A stretch of DNA of 64,000 nucleotides from Burkholderia sp. lig30 (GCF_000687455.2 NZ_JGVW01000099.1:48159-112158), one strand, 5' to 3'. Shown: positions 18,844-33,474, counted from the first letter of the stretch. Made by a program: numbers and translations. Notes: generated by a model from the letters alone, not told the origin.

Positions 18844-20310
18844 TCAGCGCGGCAGTTCGGAATGCCCCATCAGGAACGCATCCACCGAACGCGCGCACTG
18901 GCGGCCTTCGCGAATCGCCCAGACGACGAGCGACTGGCCGCGGCGCATGTCGCCTGCCGCGAACACCTTGTCGACCGACGTGTAGTACGCGCGATCGCCT
19001 TCCGTCGCCGCACGCACGTTGCCGCGCGCATCCTTGTCGACGCCGAACGCCTCGAGCACCGGCGCGACCGGCTGCGTGAAGCCCATCGCGAGCAGCACGA
19101 GATCGGCCTTGATCTCGAACTCCGAGCCCGGCACTTCCTGCATCTTGCCGTCCTTCCACTCGACGCGCACCGCGACCAGCTTCTCGACCTTGCCGTTCTT
19201 GCCTTCGAAACGCTTCGTCGCGACCGACCAGTCACGATCGCAGCCTTCCTCGTGCGACGACGACGTGCGCAGCTTGATCGGCCAGTACGGCCACACGAGC
19301 GACTTGTTTTCCTCTTCCGGCGGCAGCGGCAGCAGCTCGAACTGCGTCACGTGCTTCGCGCCGTGACGGTTCGACGTGCCCACGCAGTCCGAACCGGTGT
19401 CGCCGCCGCCGATCACGACGACGTGCTTGCCCTTCGCGAGCAGCTGGTCGGAGAGCTTGTCGCCGGCGTTGACCTTGTTCTGCTGCGGCAGGAAGTCCAT
19501 CGCGAAATGAATGCCCGCCAGCTCGCGGCCCGGCACCGGCAGATCGCGCGGAGTTTCCGAACCGCCCGCGACCACGACCGCGTCGAATTCATCCTTCAGC
19601 GTATCGGGCGAGATGGTTTCCTTCGCCATGTTGCCGATCGACTCCGGCAGCGGATCCTTGCCGATGAACACGCTGGAGCGGAACGTCACGCCTTCCGCTT
19701 CCATCTGGCGCATGCGGCGGTCGATCAGCCACTTCTCGAGCTTGAAGTCGGGGATGCCGTAGCGCAGCAGGCCGCCGATCCGGTCGTTCTTCTCGAACAC
19801 CGTCACGTCGTGGCCCGCGCGCGCAAGCTGCTGCGCGGCGGCGAGGCCCGCCGGGCCGGAGCCGACGACCGCGACCTTCTTGCCCGTCTTGTGCGCGGCC
19901 GGCTTCGGCGCAACCCAGCCTTCCGCCCATGCCTTGTCGATGATCGCGTGCTCGATCGACTTGATGCCGACCGGGTCGTCGTTGATCCCGAGCGTGCATG
20001 CGGCCTCGCACGGCGCCGGGCAGATGCGGCCCGTGAACTCCGGGAAGTTGTTGGTCGAGTGCAGCACGTCGATCGCGGCACGCCAGTCCTGGCGATACAC
20101 CAGGTCGTTGAAGTCCGGGATGATGTTGTTGACCGGGCAGCCGTTGTTGCAGAACGGGATGCCGCAATCCATGCAGCGCGCGCCCTGGACTTTCGCGTCG
20201 TCGTCGGTCAGCGCCGCGACGAATTCCTTGTAATGCTTCACGCGCGTGAGCGGTGCTTCGTACGCCTCGTGGCGGCGTTCGAACTCCAGAAAACCGGTTG
20301 CCTTGCCCAT
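18844..20310 (-). CDS. gltD: Glutamate synthase small subunit
   Basis: NADPH-oxidising flavoprotein subunit of glutamate synthase (GOGAT), 488 residues. The N-terminal 4Fe-4S domain has [17 protein letters not shown] and CPAPCEAAC. The FAD-binding motif is [16 protein letters not shown] and the NADPH-binding motif is [14 protein letters not shown]. It acts with GltB to form two glutamates from glutamine and 2-oxoglutarate. It lies 85 bp after gltB on the same strand and ends at a strong terminator. Confidence 0.98.
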   Translation of the reverse strand: MGKATGFLEFERRHEAYEAPLTRVKHYKEFVAALTDDDAKVQGARCMDCGIPFCNNGCPVNNIIPDFNDLVYRQDWRAAIDVLHSTNNFPEFTGRICPAPCEAACTLGINDDPVGIKSIEHAIIDKAWAEGWVAPKPAAHKTGKKVAVVGSGPAGLAAAQQLARAGHDVTVFEKNDRIGGLLRYGIPDFKLEKWLIDRRMRQMEAEGVTFRSSVFIGKDPLPESIGNMAKETISPDTLKDEFDAVVVAGGSETPRDLPVPGRELAGIHFAMDFLPQQNKVNAGDKLSDQLLAKGKHVVVIGGGDTGSDCVGTSNRHGAKHVTQFELLPLPPEEENKSLVWPYWPIKLRTSSSHEEGCDRDWSVATKRFEGKNGKVEKLVAVRVEWKDGKMQEVPGSEFEIKADLVLLAMGFTQPVAPVLEAFGVDKDARGNVRAATEGDRAYYTSVDKVFAAGDMRRGQSLVVWAIREGRQCARSVDAFLMGHSELPR

Positions 20311-20395
20311 AAGGTTCTCTTCTGATTCCGTGTATCGGGTGGGGGAGCCGCGCGCCCTGTCGTCAGGCGCGCGCGGCCGCTATGTCGTTCGTCGT

Positions 20396-25099
<4,704 letters not shown>

Positions 25100-25278
25100 G
25101 GGGACACCGTCTCAAAGAGGCCTTCCGGCCGTTGATCCATGTTTCTTGTTGCCGCCGGTCCCGCTTCCCGCAGGATTCGGCGCGGCCGACAGTGGGCTGG
25201 GCAGGCTGCGCCAGGAACCACCGGAATTCGGAATATACGCGACGAATCAACGGAATAGCAACAAAAACCGCTTGCTAT

Positions 25279-25326
25279 GACCCCAATTAACACGATGCAT
25301 TGAAACGGTGCAACTTTATTGGGGTC
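25279..25326. promoter_or_regulatory. Inverted repeat upstream of gltB, candidate operator
   Basis: Perfect 9-bp arms gaccccaat (25279-25287) and attggggtc (25318-25326) are separated by 30 bp, about 180-225 bp upstream of the gltB ATG. Within and beside it, GGTGCAA occurs twice on the plus strand (25307-25313 and 25336-25342), resembling half of the NtrC consensus. No regulator can be assigned. Confidence 0.4.
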
Positions 25327-25339
25327 GTATCATAGTGGT

Positions 25340-25377
25340 GCAAAAAGAAACGGCGCGCGCGGCGCCGCTCCTTTTTC
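25340..25377. terminator. Terminator after the RAYT-like gene, potentially bidirectional
   Basis: A GC-rich stem (cggcgc / gcgccg around 25350-25366) is flanked by aaaaagaaa on the left and ctccttttt on the right. On the minus strand it reads as stem then TTTCTTTTT, 15 bp past the stop at 25392. The same structure could end transcripts in the other direction. Confidence 0.65.
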
Positions 25378-25391
25378 CCGCCAGACGACCC

Positions 25392-26105
25392 CTACTGCTG
25401 CACGGGCGGGGTGTTCTCGCGAACCTTGCGAGGCCGGCCGCGCGGCAGCGGCGACACGCGCCGGTTCGCGGCACGCGCCGCCCACTCGCGGTAGGTGTCG
25501 CCACCGAGCACCCAGCCCTTCAGCGTCGCCTGCTGCAACTGGTCGGCCAGCCGCTCGTCGAGCGGCTGCTCGCACTGTTCCTTGTATGCGCGCTGGCGCT
25601 CGAACGGCGTGTTGCCGAGCGCCCAGTAGAGCGGATGGTCGGTGATGAGGCTGTCGACCGTCAGCCCGATGTGGTGACGGTAACTCGACCAGCGGTACGC
25701 GTCGGCGCTCGCGGCGAGTTGCGCGCGCACCGGGCTCAGTTCCACCACACGGCTCGCGAGCAGGAAATACCGCTCGCCTTCGATCACGGTCGCGCGATAG
25801 CGGCCCTCCCACAACGTGCCGCGCCGCGAGTAGCGCCGGTTGAAGTGTGCTACGTAGCGCCGCCCGACCGCCTGCATCGCTTTCGGCAGGCTGGCCTCGT
25901 CGCTCGGTGTCACGAGAAGTTGCACCTGGCGCGGCAACAGCACGTAGGCATGTATCGCGAGGTGATGATCGCGCGCCGCGGCCTTCAGACAATCGATGAA
26001 AAGTTCGTAGTCTTGGTCGTCGACGAACGCGGGCTGCTGATCCAGGCCGCGCAGGATCACGTGCTGCGGCTGATCGGGAACGTAAAGTCGTGCTAACCGT
26101 GCCAT
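25392..26105 (-). CDS. RAYT-family (REP-associated, Y1_Tnp) protein lacking catalytic residues
   Basis: The 237-residue product has the whole RAYT fold signature: PDQPQHVILRG at residues 10-20, FIDCLKAAARDHHLAIHAYVLLP, GRRYVAHFNRRYSRRGTLWEGRY, SPVRAQL and AYRWSSYRHH. However, the HUH motif, normally NHVHLL, reads RQVQLL with Gln60 and Gln62, and the nucleophile tyrosine of the usual RYIELNPVRA is Val120 (SRVVELSPVRA). By family knowledge it should not nick DNA. The C-terminus has GRPRK, like an AT-hook. The frame is intact and has its own terminator. No target duplications or clear REP palindromes were found beside it. It could be a domesticated DNA- or RNA-binding protein. Confidence 0.85.
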   Translation of the reverse strand: MARLARLYVPDQPQHVILRGLDQQPAFVDDQDYELFIDCLKAAARDHHLAIHAYVLLPRQVQLLVTPSDEASLPKAMQAVGRRYVAHFNRRYSRRGTLWEGRYRATVIEGERYFLLASRVVELSPVRAQLAASADAYRWSSYRHHIGLTVDSLITDHPLYWALGNTPFERQRAYKEQCEQPLDERLADQLQQATLKGWVLGGDTYREWAARAANRRVSPLPRGRPRKVRENTPPVQQ

Positions 26106-26237
26106 GCTGAATGTCCGTTTGATCGCGTTAGGAAATACCCGAAGGTCCGGTGGTGAGCCGCCGCGGCAAACCCAGACGCGGCGCGGGGAAAGCGTACGGT
26201 CGTGCGAATCCTAGGGAGAAAACTCTAACTTACGCGC

Positions 26238-26267
26238 TTGTTCGGTCTTAAACGCTGTCGTCATAAT
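26238..26267 (+). promoter_or_regulatory. Candidate promoter of ompW
   Basis: TTGTTC (26238-26243), an 18-bp spacer and CATAAT (26262-26267) lie 29 bp before the OmpW start. The match is moderate. Confidence 0.4.
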
Positions 26268-26295
26268 GAGCACGCCTTCACAGGAGGAGACAAGG

Positions 26296-27015
26296 ATGAA
26301 ACAAAAACTGGCCATTACGGGGGCCGTCGCGCTCGCGTTTGCACTCGCGGCGGGCACCGCCCAGGCACAATCGGCAGGCAGCATCTACTTCAGCACGGGC
26401 TGGTTCCACTTTGCCCCCCAGGACAGCAGCGACCCGCTGTTCGTCTATGGCAGAGGCAATCTGTCCATCAATCAATCGGTTCCCAACACCGGCGCCGGCA
26501 TCAACGACGCCGATACGCTCGGGCTTGCGAGCGGCTATTTCATCACCGACCACATCGCGGCCGAACTGGTTGCCGGCGTGCCGCCCAGGTTCGACATCAC
26601 CGGCAAAGGTCGGTTCGATCGCTTCGGCGTGCTCGGCCACGCAAACCAGTGGAGCCCCGCGCTGGTGTTCAAGTACTTCTTCAACGACGCCAACGCGAAG
26701 TTCCGTCCGTATCTCGGCCTGGGCGCGACGTACGTCTGGTTCACCGGCGCGAAGATCACGAACACGGCATTCGAGCAAGGCGTACTCGGCGGCCCGACCA
26801 CCGCGACGACAAGCAACCAGTGGGCGCCCGTCTTCAACGCCGGCTTCCAGTACAACTTCACCAATCACTGGTTCGCCGGCCTGTCGCTTTCGTACGTGCC
26901 GGTGAGCGTCACCGCGACGTTCACGACCGCAACCCGCGCCGGGACCGAAACGTCCAAAGCGAAGATCAACCTCAACCCGATCGTCACTTATCTCAACGTC
27001 GGCTACCGCTTCTAA
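26296..27015 (+). CDS. ompW: OmpW-family outer-membrane protein
   Basis: An eight-stranded outer-membrane beta-barrel, 239 residues from ATG 26296, preceded by GGAGGAGACAAGG. The signal peptide (MKQKLAITGAVALAFALAAG) is cleaved after AQA near residue 24. OmpW features are the alternating hydrophobic strands, FITDHIAAELVAGVP, FRPYLGLGATYVWF and the terminal aromatic YRF needed for BAM-dependent assembly. OmpW proteins are small hydrophobic channels, often stress- or oxygen-regulated; the substrate here is unknown. It is monocistronic with its own terminator. Confidence 0.92.
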   Translation: MKQKLAITGAVALAFALAAGTAQAQSAGSIYFSTGWFHFAPQDSSDPLFVYGRGNLSINQSVPNTGAGINDADTLGLASGYFITDHIAAELVAGVPPRFDITGKGRFDRFGVLGHANQWSPALVFKYFFNDANAKFRPYLGLGATYVWFTGAKITNTAFEQGVLGGPTTATTSNQWAPVFNAGFQYNFTNHWFAGLSLSYVPVSVTATFTTATRAGTETSKAKINLNPIVTYLNVGYRF

Positions 27016-27099
27016 GCGTAGTCGAATATTTGGGGAATGGTTAATCCCGCTGCAATTTGTAGCGGAATTTTCCTGACGTAACCGACCCGGCAGTGTGAA

Positions 27100-27136
27100 G
27101 CGCCTCGGCAGCAACCCTGACGGGGCGTCGTTTTTT
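27100..27136 (+). terminator. Intrinsic terminator after ompW
   Basis: Stem cgcctcg (27101-27107) pairs with cggggcg (27121-27127), followed 3 nt later by TTTTTT (27131-27136), 85 bp past the OmpW stop. Confidence 0.65.
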
Positions 27137-27155
27137 ACGCGTCAGGCTCGTATGT

Positions 27156-27920
27156 TCATACGACTGCGTCGAGCGCGTGCGGACCGATCAGGTCGATCCG
27201 GTCGGTGCAGATCGCGTCGACACCCCATCGCACGAGCTGCAGTGCCCGCGCCCGGTCGTTGACCGTGTACGCGAGCATCCGCAGCCCGGCGGCCTTGATC
27301 TCGCGCACGCGCGCCTCGTCGAGCCGCGTGTGATCCGCATGCAGCGACACGCAACCGAGTGCGTCGACCGCCTGTGCGCGCCAGTCGTCCGGCACCGTTT
27401 CATACAACATCCCGCGCGGCAGGTCCGGCGCCGTCTCGCGCGCCTGCCGCAGCGCGTCGAACGAAAACGACGACAGCAGCGGCGGCACCGCGGCGCCACG
27501 CCAGTACGCGGCCGCGTCGGCCGCGACGCGCCGGCCGGTTTCACACTCGCGGCCCGGGCACGGCTTGATTTCGACGTTCGCCGCCAGCCCGAGCGCGATG
27601 CAGCGCGCGGCCGCTGCCTCGAGCGTCGGCATGCGCTCGCCCGCGAAACGCGCATCGAACCACGTGCCCGCATCAAGCGCCGCCAGCACCGCATAGCGCA
27701 TTCCCGCCGCCGGCCCGTGTCCGTTCGACGTGCGGTCGAGCGTGTCGTCATGCAGCAGGAACGTGATGCCGTCCGCCGACAGTTTCGCGTCGAATTCGAC
27801 CATTGCATGACCGTGCCGCGCGCCCGCGTCGAGCGCGGCCAGCGTGTTCTCGGGAGCGAGCGTGCCGCCACCGCGATGCGCGACGACGCGCGGATAAGGC
27901 CAGACAGCACGGGGCGTCAT
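27156..27920 (-). CDS. ugpQ: Glycerophosphodiester phosphodiesterase
   Basis: Cytoplasmic GDPD enzyme that splits glycerophosphodiesters into glycerol 3-phosphate and an alcohol. The start is chosen at ATG 27920 (MTPRAVWPYPRVV), giving 254 residues; no signal peptide is seen. The catalytic signature is VVAHRGGGTLAPENT, then EFDAKLSADG and LLHDDTLDRTSNG; a later metal ligand is in NVEIKP, and AYTVND lies near the C-terminus. It is the last gene of the pilM-ugpQ run, 67 bp after the dGTPase-like gene. Confidence 0.94.
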   Translation of the reverse strand: MTPRAVWPYPRVVAHRGGGTLAPENTLAALDAGARHGHAMVEFDAKLSADGITFLLHDDTLDRTSNGHGPAAGMRYAVLAALDAGTWFDARFAGERMPTLEAAAARCIALGLAANVEIKPCPGRECETGRRVAADAAAYWRGAAVPPLLSSFSFDALRQARETAPDLPRGMLYETVPDDWRAQAVDALGCVSLHADHTRLDEARVREIKAAGLRMLAYTVNDRARALQLVRWGVDAICTDRIDLIGPHALDAVV

Positions 27921-27987
27921 ATGAGGACCTCGCGAAACACGGTCGGCCGGCATGCCAGCTGCATCACGGCCGCCATCGGGCGCGCCG

Positions 27988-29223
27988 CTAGTTGTCGTCG
28001 ACGACGAACAGACGCTGGTATTCCTTCAACGCGAAACGATCGGTCATTCCTGCGATGTAGTGCGCGACGAGGCGCGGCTGCTTCGCCGGTTCCGCGGCTT
28101 GATATTGCGGCGGCAGCAGCCGCGGATCGCCCGCGAACGCCTCGAACAGCCCCGTCACGACACGCTGCGCCTTGTTCGCCATCCTCATCACCTTGTAATG
28201 ACGATACAGGTTCTTGAACAGGAAGCGCTTGAGCGTGGCCGCCTGTTCGGCGATGACTTCGCTGTGCGAAACAAGTGGTGGGGCCGCACGCACGTCGTCG
28301 AGCGACGCCGGCGCGACGCGCGCGAGATTGCGGGTCGTCGCGTCGATCAGATCGACGACCAGCGTATTGATGATGCGGCGCACCGTCTCGTGCACGAGAC
28401 GGCGGCCTTCGAGGCGGGGGAACTCGGCAAGCGCGGCCTCGTAGTGATGCTGCCAGAGCGCGACTTCGGCAAGCTGGTCGATCGTGATGAGCCCCGAGCG
28501 CAAGCCGTCGTCGACGTCGTGATTGTTGTACGCGATTTCGTCGGCGATGTTCGCGAGCTGCGCCTCGAGCGACGGCTGCCGTCCCTGCAGGAAACGCTCG
28601 CCGAGCGCACCGAGCTTACGGGCGTTGTCGCGCGAGCAGTGCTTGAGGATGCCTTCGCGCGTCTCGAAGCACAGGTTGAGGCCGTTGAACGCGCCGTAAT
28701 GCTCTTCCAGCTCGTCGACGACGGCCAGGCTTTGCAGGTTGTGCTCGAAGCCGCCGTGTTCGCGCATGCACGCATTGAGCGCATCCTGCCCCGCATGGCC
28801 GAACGGCGTGTGCCCGAGATCGTGGGCGAGCGAGATCGCCTCGACGAGATCTTCGTTCAGACGCAGGTTGCGCGCGATGGAACGCGCGATCTGCGCGACT
28901 TCGAGGCTGTGCGTGAGGCGCGTGCGGAACAGGTCGCCTTCGTGATTGACGAACACCTGCGTCTTGTATTCGAGCCGGCGGAACGCGGTCGAATGCACGA
29001 TGCGATCGCGATCGCGCTGGAATTCGGTGCGCGCGGCGGGCGGCGATTCGGGGTGACGCCTGCCGCGCGATTGCGACGCGTGCGCCGCATACGGAGCGAG
29101 ATGCGCCTCCAGGGCCGCCAGCGTCGGCGGCCCTGTGACCGCCACGGCCGGCGCCGTTTCGCGCGCGGGCGCGCGGGGCTGGCGTGTCAACTTGCCGGAT
29201 GTCTCGCTCACCGTCTCCTCCAT
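27988..29223 (-). CDS. dGTP triphosphohydrolase-like protein (HD domain)
   Basis: HD-domain nucleotidohydrolase of the dgt family, 411 residues. Metal-binding residues are visible in [26 protein letters not shown], and the HD pair in [16 protein letters not shown]; a further aspartate is in [12 protein letters not shown]. The dGTPase type 2 group to which it appears to belong often has broader dNTP specificity. It lies 28 bp after aroB in the same run, an arrangement I recognise from related betaproteobacteria. Confidence 0.92.
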   Translation of the reverse strand: MEETVSETSGKLTRQPRAPARETAPAVAVTGPPTLAALEAHLAPYAAHASQSRGRRHPESPPAARTEFQRDRDRIVHSTAFRRLEYKTQVFVNHEGDLFRTRLTHSLEVAQIARSIARNLRLNEDLVEAISLAHDLGHTPFGHAGQDALNACMREHGGFEHNLQSLAVVDELEEHYGAFNGLNLCFETREGILKHCSRDNARKLGALGERFLQGRQPSLEAQLANIADEIAYNNHDVDDGLRSGLITIDQLAEVALWQHHYEAALAEFPRLEGRRLVHETVRRIINTLVVDLIDATTRNLARVAPASLDDVRAAPPLVSHSEVIAEQAATLKRFLFKNLYRHYKVMRMANKAQRVVTGLFEAFAGDPRLLPPQYQAAEPAKQPRLVAHYIAGMTDRFALKEYQRLFVVDDN

Positions 29224-29251
29224 GTCTGGGGCGCCGGACAGCGGCGCCGCG

Positions 29252-30331
29252 TTATCGGGTCGTCGCAGCCAGCGTAGCGAATACCGCTTCGTCGGGCGCC
29301 CGGGTAATCAGCGTGTCGCCGAAGCGCTTCAGCAGGATGAACTTGATCGCGCCCGCCTCGGCCTTCTTGTCGACCCGCATCAGATCCATGTAGCGCGCGT
29401 CGCCGAGCGCCGGCCCGCTGACCGGCAGGCGCGCGGCCGCGATCACGGCAACGAGGCGCTGCCGCGACACTTCGTCGAGCAGGCCGAGACGCACCGACAG
29501 GTCGCCCGCCATCACCATCCCGCAGCCGACCGCTTCGCCGTGCAGCCACTCGCCATAGCCGAGCCCTGCCTCGATCGCGTGGCCAAACGTATGGCCGAAG
29601 TTCAGGATCGCGCGCAGGCCGCCTTCGCGCTCGTCCGCCGCCACCACGCGGGCCTTGATCTCGCACGAGCGCCTGACTGCCTCGGCGAGCGCCTCCGGCT
29701 CGCGACGGTTCAGCGCGTCGACGCTCGCCTCGATCCAGTCGAAGAACGCGGCATCGGCGATCGCGCCCGTCTTGATGATCTCGGCGATGCCGGCCGCCAG
29801 CTCGCGTTCGGGCAGCGTGGACAGCGCGCCGATGTCCGCGATCACCGCCTGAGGCTGGTAGAACGCACCGATCATGTTCTTGCCGAGCGGATGGTTGATC
29901 CCGGTCTTGCCGCCGACCGACGAATCGACCTGCGACAGCAGCGTGGTCGGCACCTGGATGAACGGCACGCCGCGCATGTAGCACGCCGCCGCGAAGCCCG
30001 TCATGTCGCCGATCACGCCGCCGCCGAGCGCGACGAGCGTCGTCTTGCGATCCGCGCGCTCCGTCAGGAGGCCGTCGAAGATCAGGTTGAGGGTTTCCCA
30101 GTTCTTGTGCGCCTCGCCGTCCGGCAGGACGACGGTCGACACGCGCTTGCCGAGCGGCGCGAGCGCGGCGCGCAGCACGTCGCCGTAAAGCGGGTCGACG
30201 GTCGTATTCGTGACGATCGTGACCGACGAACCGTGGATATGGGGAGCGAACAGCTCGGTGCGGCCGATCAGGCCGGCGCCGATGTGGATCGGATAGGCGC
30301 GGTCGCCCAGATCGACATTGAGAGTCATCAT
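29252..30331 (-). CDS. aroB: 3-dehydroquinate synthase
   Basis: NAD- and metal-dependent second enzyme of the shikimate pathway, 359 residues from ATG 30331 (MMTLNVDLG), which overlaps the aroK stop (ATGA); Met2 at 30328 is the alternative. Seen are [50 protein letters not shown] and [11 protein letters not shown], which includes metal-binding histidines. A longer frame upstream is aroK read out of register. Confidence 0.97.
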   Translation of the reverse strand: MMTLNVDLGDRAYPIHIGAGLIGRTELFAPHIHGSSVTIVTNTTVDPLYGDVLRAALAPLGKRVSTVVLPDGEAHKNWETLNLIFDGLLTERADRKTTLVALGGGVIGDMTGFAAACYMRGVPFIQVPTTLLSQVDSSVGGKTGINHPLGKNMIGAFYQPQAVIADIGALSTLPERELAAGIAEIIKTGAIADAAFFDWIEASVDALNRREPEALAEAVRRSCEIKARVVAADEREGGLRAILNFGHTFGHAIEAGLGYGEWLHGEAVGCGMVMAGDLSVRLGLLDEVSRQRLVAVIAAARLPVSGPALGDARYMDLMRVDKKAEAGAIKFILLKRFGDTLITRAPDEAVFATLAATTR

Positions 30332-30900
30332 GCTTGTAGTGGCTTGGCGACGACGCCCGCCATTTCGAGCTGCATCAGCACCATGTTGACGAGCCCGTTG
30401 ACGGACGGCCGCCCGGTTTCGATGACGAAATCCGCGCACTCGCGATAAAGCGGGTCGCGCACTTCGTAGAGCGCCTCGAGACGGGCCTTCGGATCGTCGG
30501 TCTGAAGGAGCGGACGATTCTTGTCCTTGCGGGTGCGCAACCACAGATCATGCGGATTTGCGCGCAGATAGACGACGATTCCGTGTGTTTTCAGGCACTC
30601 GCGATTCTCGGGGCGCAGGATCGCGCCGCCGCCCGTCGCCAGCACGATGTTTTCGCGCTGCGTCAGCTCGGCGATCACCTGGGATTCGCGGTCGCGGAAC
30701 CCGGCTTCCCCTTCCATCTCGAAGATCACCGGGATACGGGCGCCGGTGCGCGCCTCGATCTCGTGGTCGGAATCGAAGAACGGCCTGTCGAGCCGGCGCG
30801 CGACCGCACGGCCCACGGTGGTCTTACCCGCTCCCATCAGGCCGACGAAAAATACGTTTGCGTGTGAGTCCCGCGCTTGCAACGGCTTCCTCTGCTTCAA
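30328..30900 (-). CDS. aroK: Shikimate kinase
   Basis: Phosphorylates shikimate with ATP; 190 residues. Walker A is [11 protein letters not shown] near residue 20, the shikimate-binding aspartate is in FFDSDHEIE, and [11 protein letters not shown] and [13 protein letters not shown] follow; the lid region is RKDKNRPLL. It lies 22 bp after pilQ and overlaps aroB by four bases, the common pilQ-aroK-aroB order. Confidence 0.97.
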   Translation of the reverse strand: MKQRKPLQARDSHANVFFVGLMGAGKTTVGRAVARRLDRPFFDSDHEIEARTGARIPVIFEMEGEAGFRDRESQVIAELTQRENIVLATGGGAILRPENRECLKTHGIVVYLRANPHDLWLRTRKDKNRPLLQTDDPKARLEALYEVRDPLYRECADFVIETGRPSVNGLVNMVLMQLEMAGVVAKPLQA

Positions 30901-30922
30901 TCTTGCTGGTGTGTGGCGCAGC

Positions 30923-32596
30923 TTACTGGCAAAGCGGCTGCCTTGTCGAGCCTGGGCCGGCGGCGCCCGGACCAGGATTGCCGGCGCCGGGCGCTGCCGG
31001 GGCAGTGCCCCCGCAATGCGCGGCGACGACCGTCGGGGTGATGAACACCACCAGCTCGCTGCGCTGTTCGCGCCGTGCCCGGTGCCGGAAAAGCGCGCCC
31101 AGAACTGGTATTTTGCCCAAGAGCGGCACGCGCGTCACATCATCGCGATCAAGCTGCTCGTAAATACCGCCGATGGCGACCGTGCCGCCGTTCTCCACCT
31201 CGACGCGCGTCTGCACGTGTTTCGTATGGATCGCCGGGCCGGCGGCCGTCTGCTCGCCGATGCTGTCCTTGGCGACGTCCAGGTCGAGCACCACCCGCCC
31301 GTCCGGCGTGATCTGCGGCTCGACTTCCAGCTTGAGTGTCGCGCGGCGGAACTGCACGCCGCTCACGCCGTTGCCGATTTTCGCCTGGTACGGCAGCTCG
31401 GCGCCCTGCTCGACGATCGCCTTCATACGGTCGGCCGTCACGACGCGCGGACGCGAAACGATCTGGCCCCGGCCCTGGGCCTCGAGCGCGCTCAGTTCGA
31501 CGTCGAGCAGGCGGCTGGCCGGCGCGGCGAAGAGCGTGAAACCTGCCGTGGCGGCCTCGAAGCCGCCGAGCGGCCGCGCAGCCAGATCGAGCGCGGTACG
31601 CTCGCCCGCATCCGCGTCAACCGCCGGCCGGCCGCGCGCGCGCAACGCGAGCCGTGCGCCCAGGTTCCTCGAAAACCCCTGCTCGCCCTCGACGATCCGT
31701 GCTTCGATGCTCACCTGCCGGGAGGGCCGGTCGATCGCGTCGATCAACGCCGCGATCTGGACGATACGCGGCGGCAGATCGGTGACGAACAGCAGGTTCG
31801 TCCGCGTGTCGGCGGCCGCGGTGCCGCGCCTCGACAACACGCGCTGTCCGGCCGCGCCGGTCAGGAGCCGCTGTACGTCCTGCGCACGCGGATAGTGCAA
31901 CTCGAAAGTGCGGCTCGCAAGCGGCTCCAGATCGGCGGCGCGCGCGTGCGCCTCGAAGCGCTCCCGCTCCCTTGCGGCGAGATCGGCCGCAGGCATCACC
32001 CGGATCACGTTGTCGCGCCGCGCCATCGCGAGCCCGTACGTTTCGAGCAGCGTGTCGAACGCGTGCCGCCATCGAACCTCGTTCAGGCGCAGCGAAACCG
32101 TGCCCCGCACACGGTCGCTGACGACGATGTTCAGGTTCGTGAAGCGCGCGAACGCGTCGAACGCAGCGGCAAGGCTCACGTCCTGCAGATTCAGCGAGAT
32201 CCTGCGCCCGTCGTCCGCATCGCCGGGCAGATGCGCGGCCGCATCGCTCATCCGCGCCGGCGGCGGCAGCGGCACGGGCGGGCCTTCCAGCGAAGGCGTC
32301 TGCGGCGCGGCGGCGCGCGCGGGTGGCGCAAGCGGAGGAGCGCCAGCCGCGGGGTCACTTGCCACGGGGTCACTTGCCGCGGGATCGCCAGCCACGGCCA
32401 ACGGCGGCGCGGCCCGAAACGGCGCAGCGGGCACGGAGCCGCCTTCATCGTGCAGGGCAGGCAGCGGGACATCGGAAAAAGCAGCGCGCGACAGCCCGGG
32501 CGACAAGTCGGGCGGCAGAGGCGGCAGCGCAGCGTACGCTTCAGCGAGAGCCAGCCAGACGCACACGCCCGCCGTATGGCAAAGACACTTCACCAT
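30923..32596 (-). CDS. pilQ: Type IV pilus secretin PilQ, short form
   Basis: Outer-membrane secretin through which the pilus exits, 557 residues. A signal-like hydrophobic N-terminus (1-22) is followed by a Pro/Ala-rich segment (about 23-128), an STN/N0 domain (131-183, [18 protein letters not shown]), a NolW/N1 domain (about 215-300), and the secretin barrel domain ending with [15 protein letters not shown] and SELVVFITP. Typical PilQ is about 700 residues with AMIN peptidoglycan-binding domains; I see none here, the Pro/Ala linker being in their place. It overlaps the PilO-PilP gene by 7 bp. Confidence 0.93.
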   Translation of the reverse strand: MVKCLCHTAGVCVWLALAEAYAALPPLPPDLSPGLSRAAFSDVPLPALHDEGGSVPAAPFRAAPPLAVAGDPAASDPVASDPAAGAPPLAPPARAAAPQTPSLEGPPVPLPPPARMSDAAAHLPGDADDGRRISLNLQDVSLAAAFDAFARFTNLNIVVSDRVRGTVSLRLNEVRWRHAFDTLLETYGLAMARRDNVIRVMPAADLAARERERFEAHARAADLEPLASRTFELHYPRAQDVQRLLTGAAGQRVLSRRGTAAADTRTNLLFVTDLPPRIVQIAALIDAIDRPSRQVSIEARIVEGEQGFSRNLGARLALRARGRPAVDADAGERTALDLAARPLGGFEAATAGFTLFAAPASRLLDVELSALEAQGRGQIVSRPRVVTADRMKAIVEQGAELPYQAKIGNGVSGVQFRRATLKLEVEPQITPDGRVVLDLDVAKDSIGEQTAAGPAIHTKHVQTRVEVENGGTVAIGGIYEQLDRDDVTRVPLLGKIPVLGALFRHRARREQRSELVVFITPTVVAAHCGGTAPAAPGAGNPGPGAAGPGSTRQPLCQ

Positions 32597-33474
32597 TGCG
32601 CGACGCCCTCCCCCACACCGATCCGGCGTGGGCCGTCCGCCGTTGCGAGTGCCACACCGTCCGGTTCGACGCGCACGACGCGCGTCGCGCCGACCGGCTC
32701 ACCGGCCGCCACCGTCGCAATCCCGCCCGCACCGTCATCGAACAACGCCAGCCCGGCACGAGCGTCCCGTATCACGCCGGCGAGCCTTGCCGGCACAGCA
32801 TGGTCCGCTTCGCGTCCGTCCGCGCCGTCGAACGGATCGCCTTCCGCCGCCGCCACGATCTCGCCCCCGACGAGCGTCTCATCGCCGCCCGGCAACGCAC
32901 CCAATACGTCGAGCGACATCTCGACGCGCGGCGCCGCCGCACCGCCGCGTCGGCCGCTCTCGATACGCACCGCTGCCGGCACGACAAGCGCCGGCAACGC
33001 CGCGAACCCGCCAACAAACCGGAGCAACGCCGGGTAGCCACCGTGCGCGACGATGCGCACGGTGCGCCGGGGGGCCGCTTGCTCGCCCTGACTGTCCTGC
33101 GGCTCGAGCGACTGAAGCTGCAACCCGCTCGCGGCCGCCAGTTCGGCAAGCCGGAGCATCAGCGACGCCCAGCCGGGCGCGTGCCCATGGTCTTCGGCGA
33201 ACTCCGGTTCCGCCGGCGGGGGCGCCAACCTCGCCGCTTCCTGGATCACACGCTCGGCTGCGACGACGCGCGCCGACACTTCTTCCAGCGCCGCCCGGCT
33301 GTACGCAAGGCCGCTCCAGTCGGCACGATCCGCCAGATGAATGCCGCCTGCGAGCACCGCGCCGAACGCAAGCACGCAACCCGCGACTTGTCCGCCGGCC
33401 AGCCATCGCGCACGCGCCGCACCGCTTTGCCACACGCCGCCGGGCCATGCCGGCGCGATCGTCGCCGCAGTCAT
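32590..33474 (-). CDS. Fused PilO-PilP type IV pilus assembly protein
   Basis: Inner-membrane alignment component, 294 residues from ATG 33474 (MTAATIAPAW). Residues 28-46 form a membrane helix, about 60-82 a coiled coil, and about 100-195 a PilO-like ferredoxin fold. A linker with GDPFDGAD (211-218) leads to a PilP-like domain at about 228-294 (ARLAGVIRDAR, VAAGEPVGATRVVRVEPDGV). PilP is normally a separate lipoprotein; no lipobox and no second gene exist here. The order M-N-OP-Q is otherwise standard. The PilP assignment rests on the DPF motif, the domain pattern and position before pilQ. Confidence 0.78.
   Translation of the reverse strand: MTAATIAPAWPGGVWQSGAARARWLAGGQVAGCVLAFGAVLAGGIHLADRADWSGLAYSRAALEEVSARVVAAERVIQEAARLAPPPAEPEFAEDHGHAPGWASLMLRLAELAAASGLQLQSLEPQDSQGEQAAPRRTVRIVAHGGYPALLRFVGGFAALPALVVPAAVRIESGRRGGAAAPRVEMSLDVLGALPGGDETLVGGEIVAAAEGDPFDGADGREADHAVPARLAGVIRDARAGLALFDDGAGGIATVAAGEPVGATRVVRVEPDGVALATADGPRRIGVGEGVAQW

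Noticed and set aside
25304..25345. A sigma-54 (-24/-12) promoter for gltB
   Set aside because: The best minus-strand candidate, TTGCACC followed by ATGCAT, lacks the invariant GG at -24, so it was not called.
25279..26105. Possibility that the RAYT gene is part of an insertion sequence bounded by inverted repeats
   Set aside because: The perfect 9-bp repeat lies on one side only, with both arms upstream of gltB. No matching repeat or target duplication is seen right of 26105. RAYT genes are normally single-copy and not flanked by terminal repeats.
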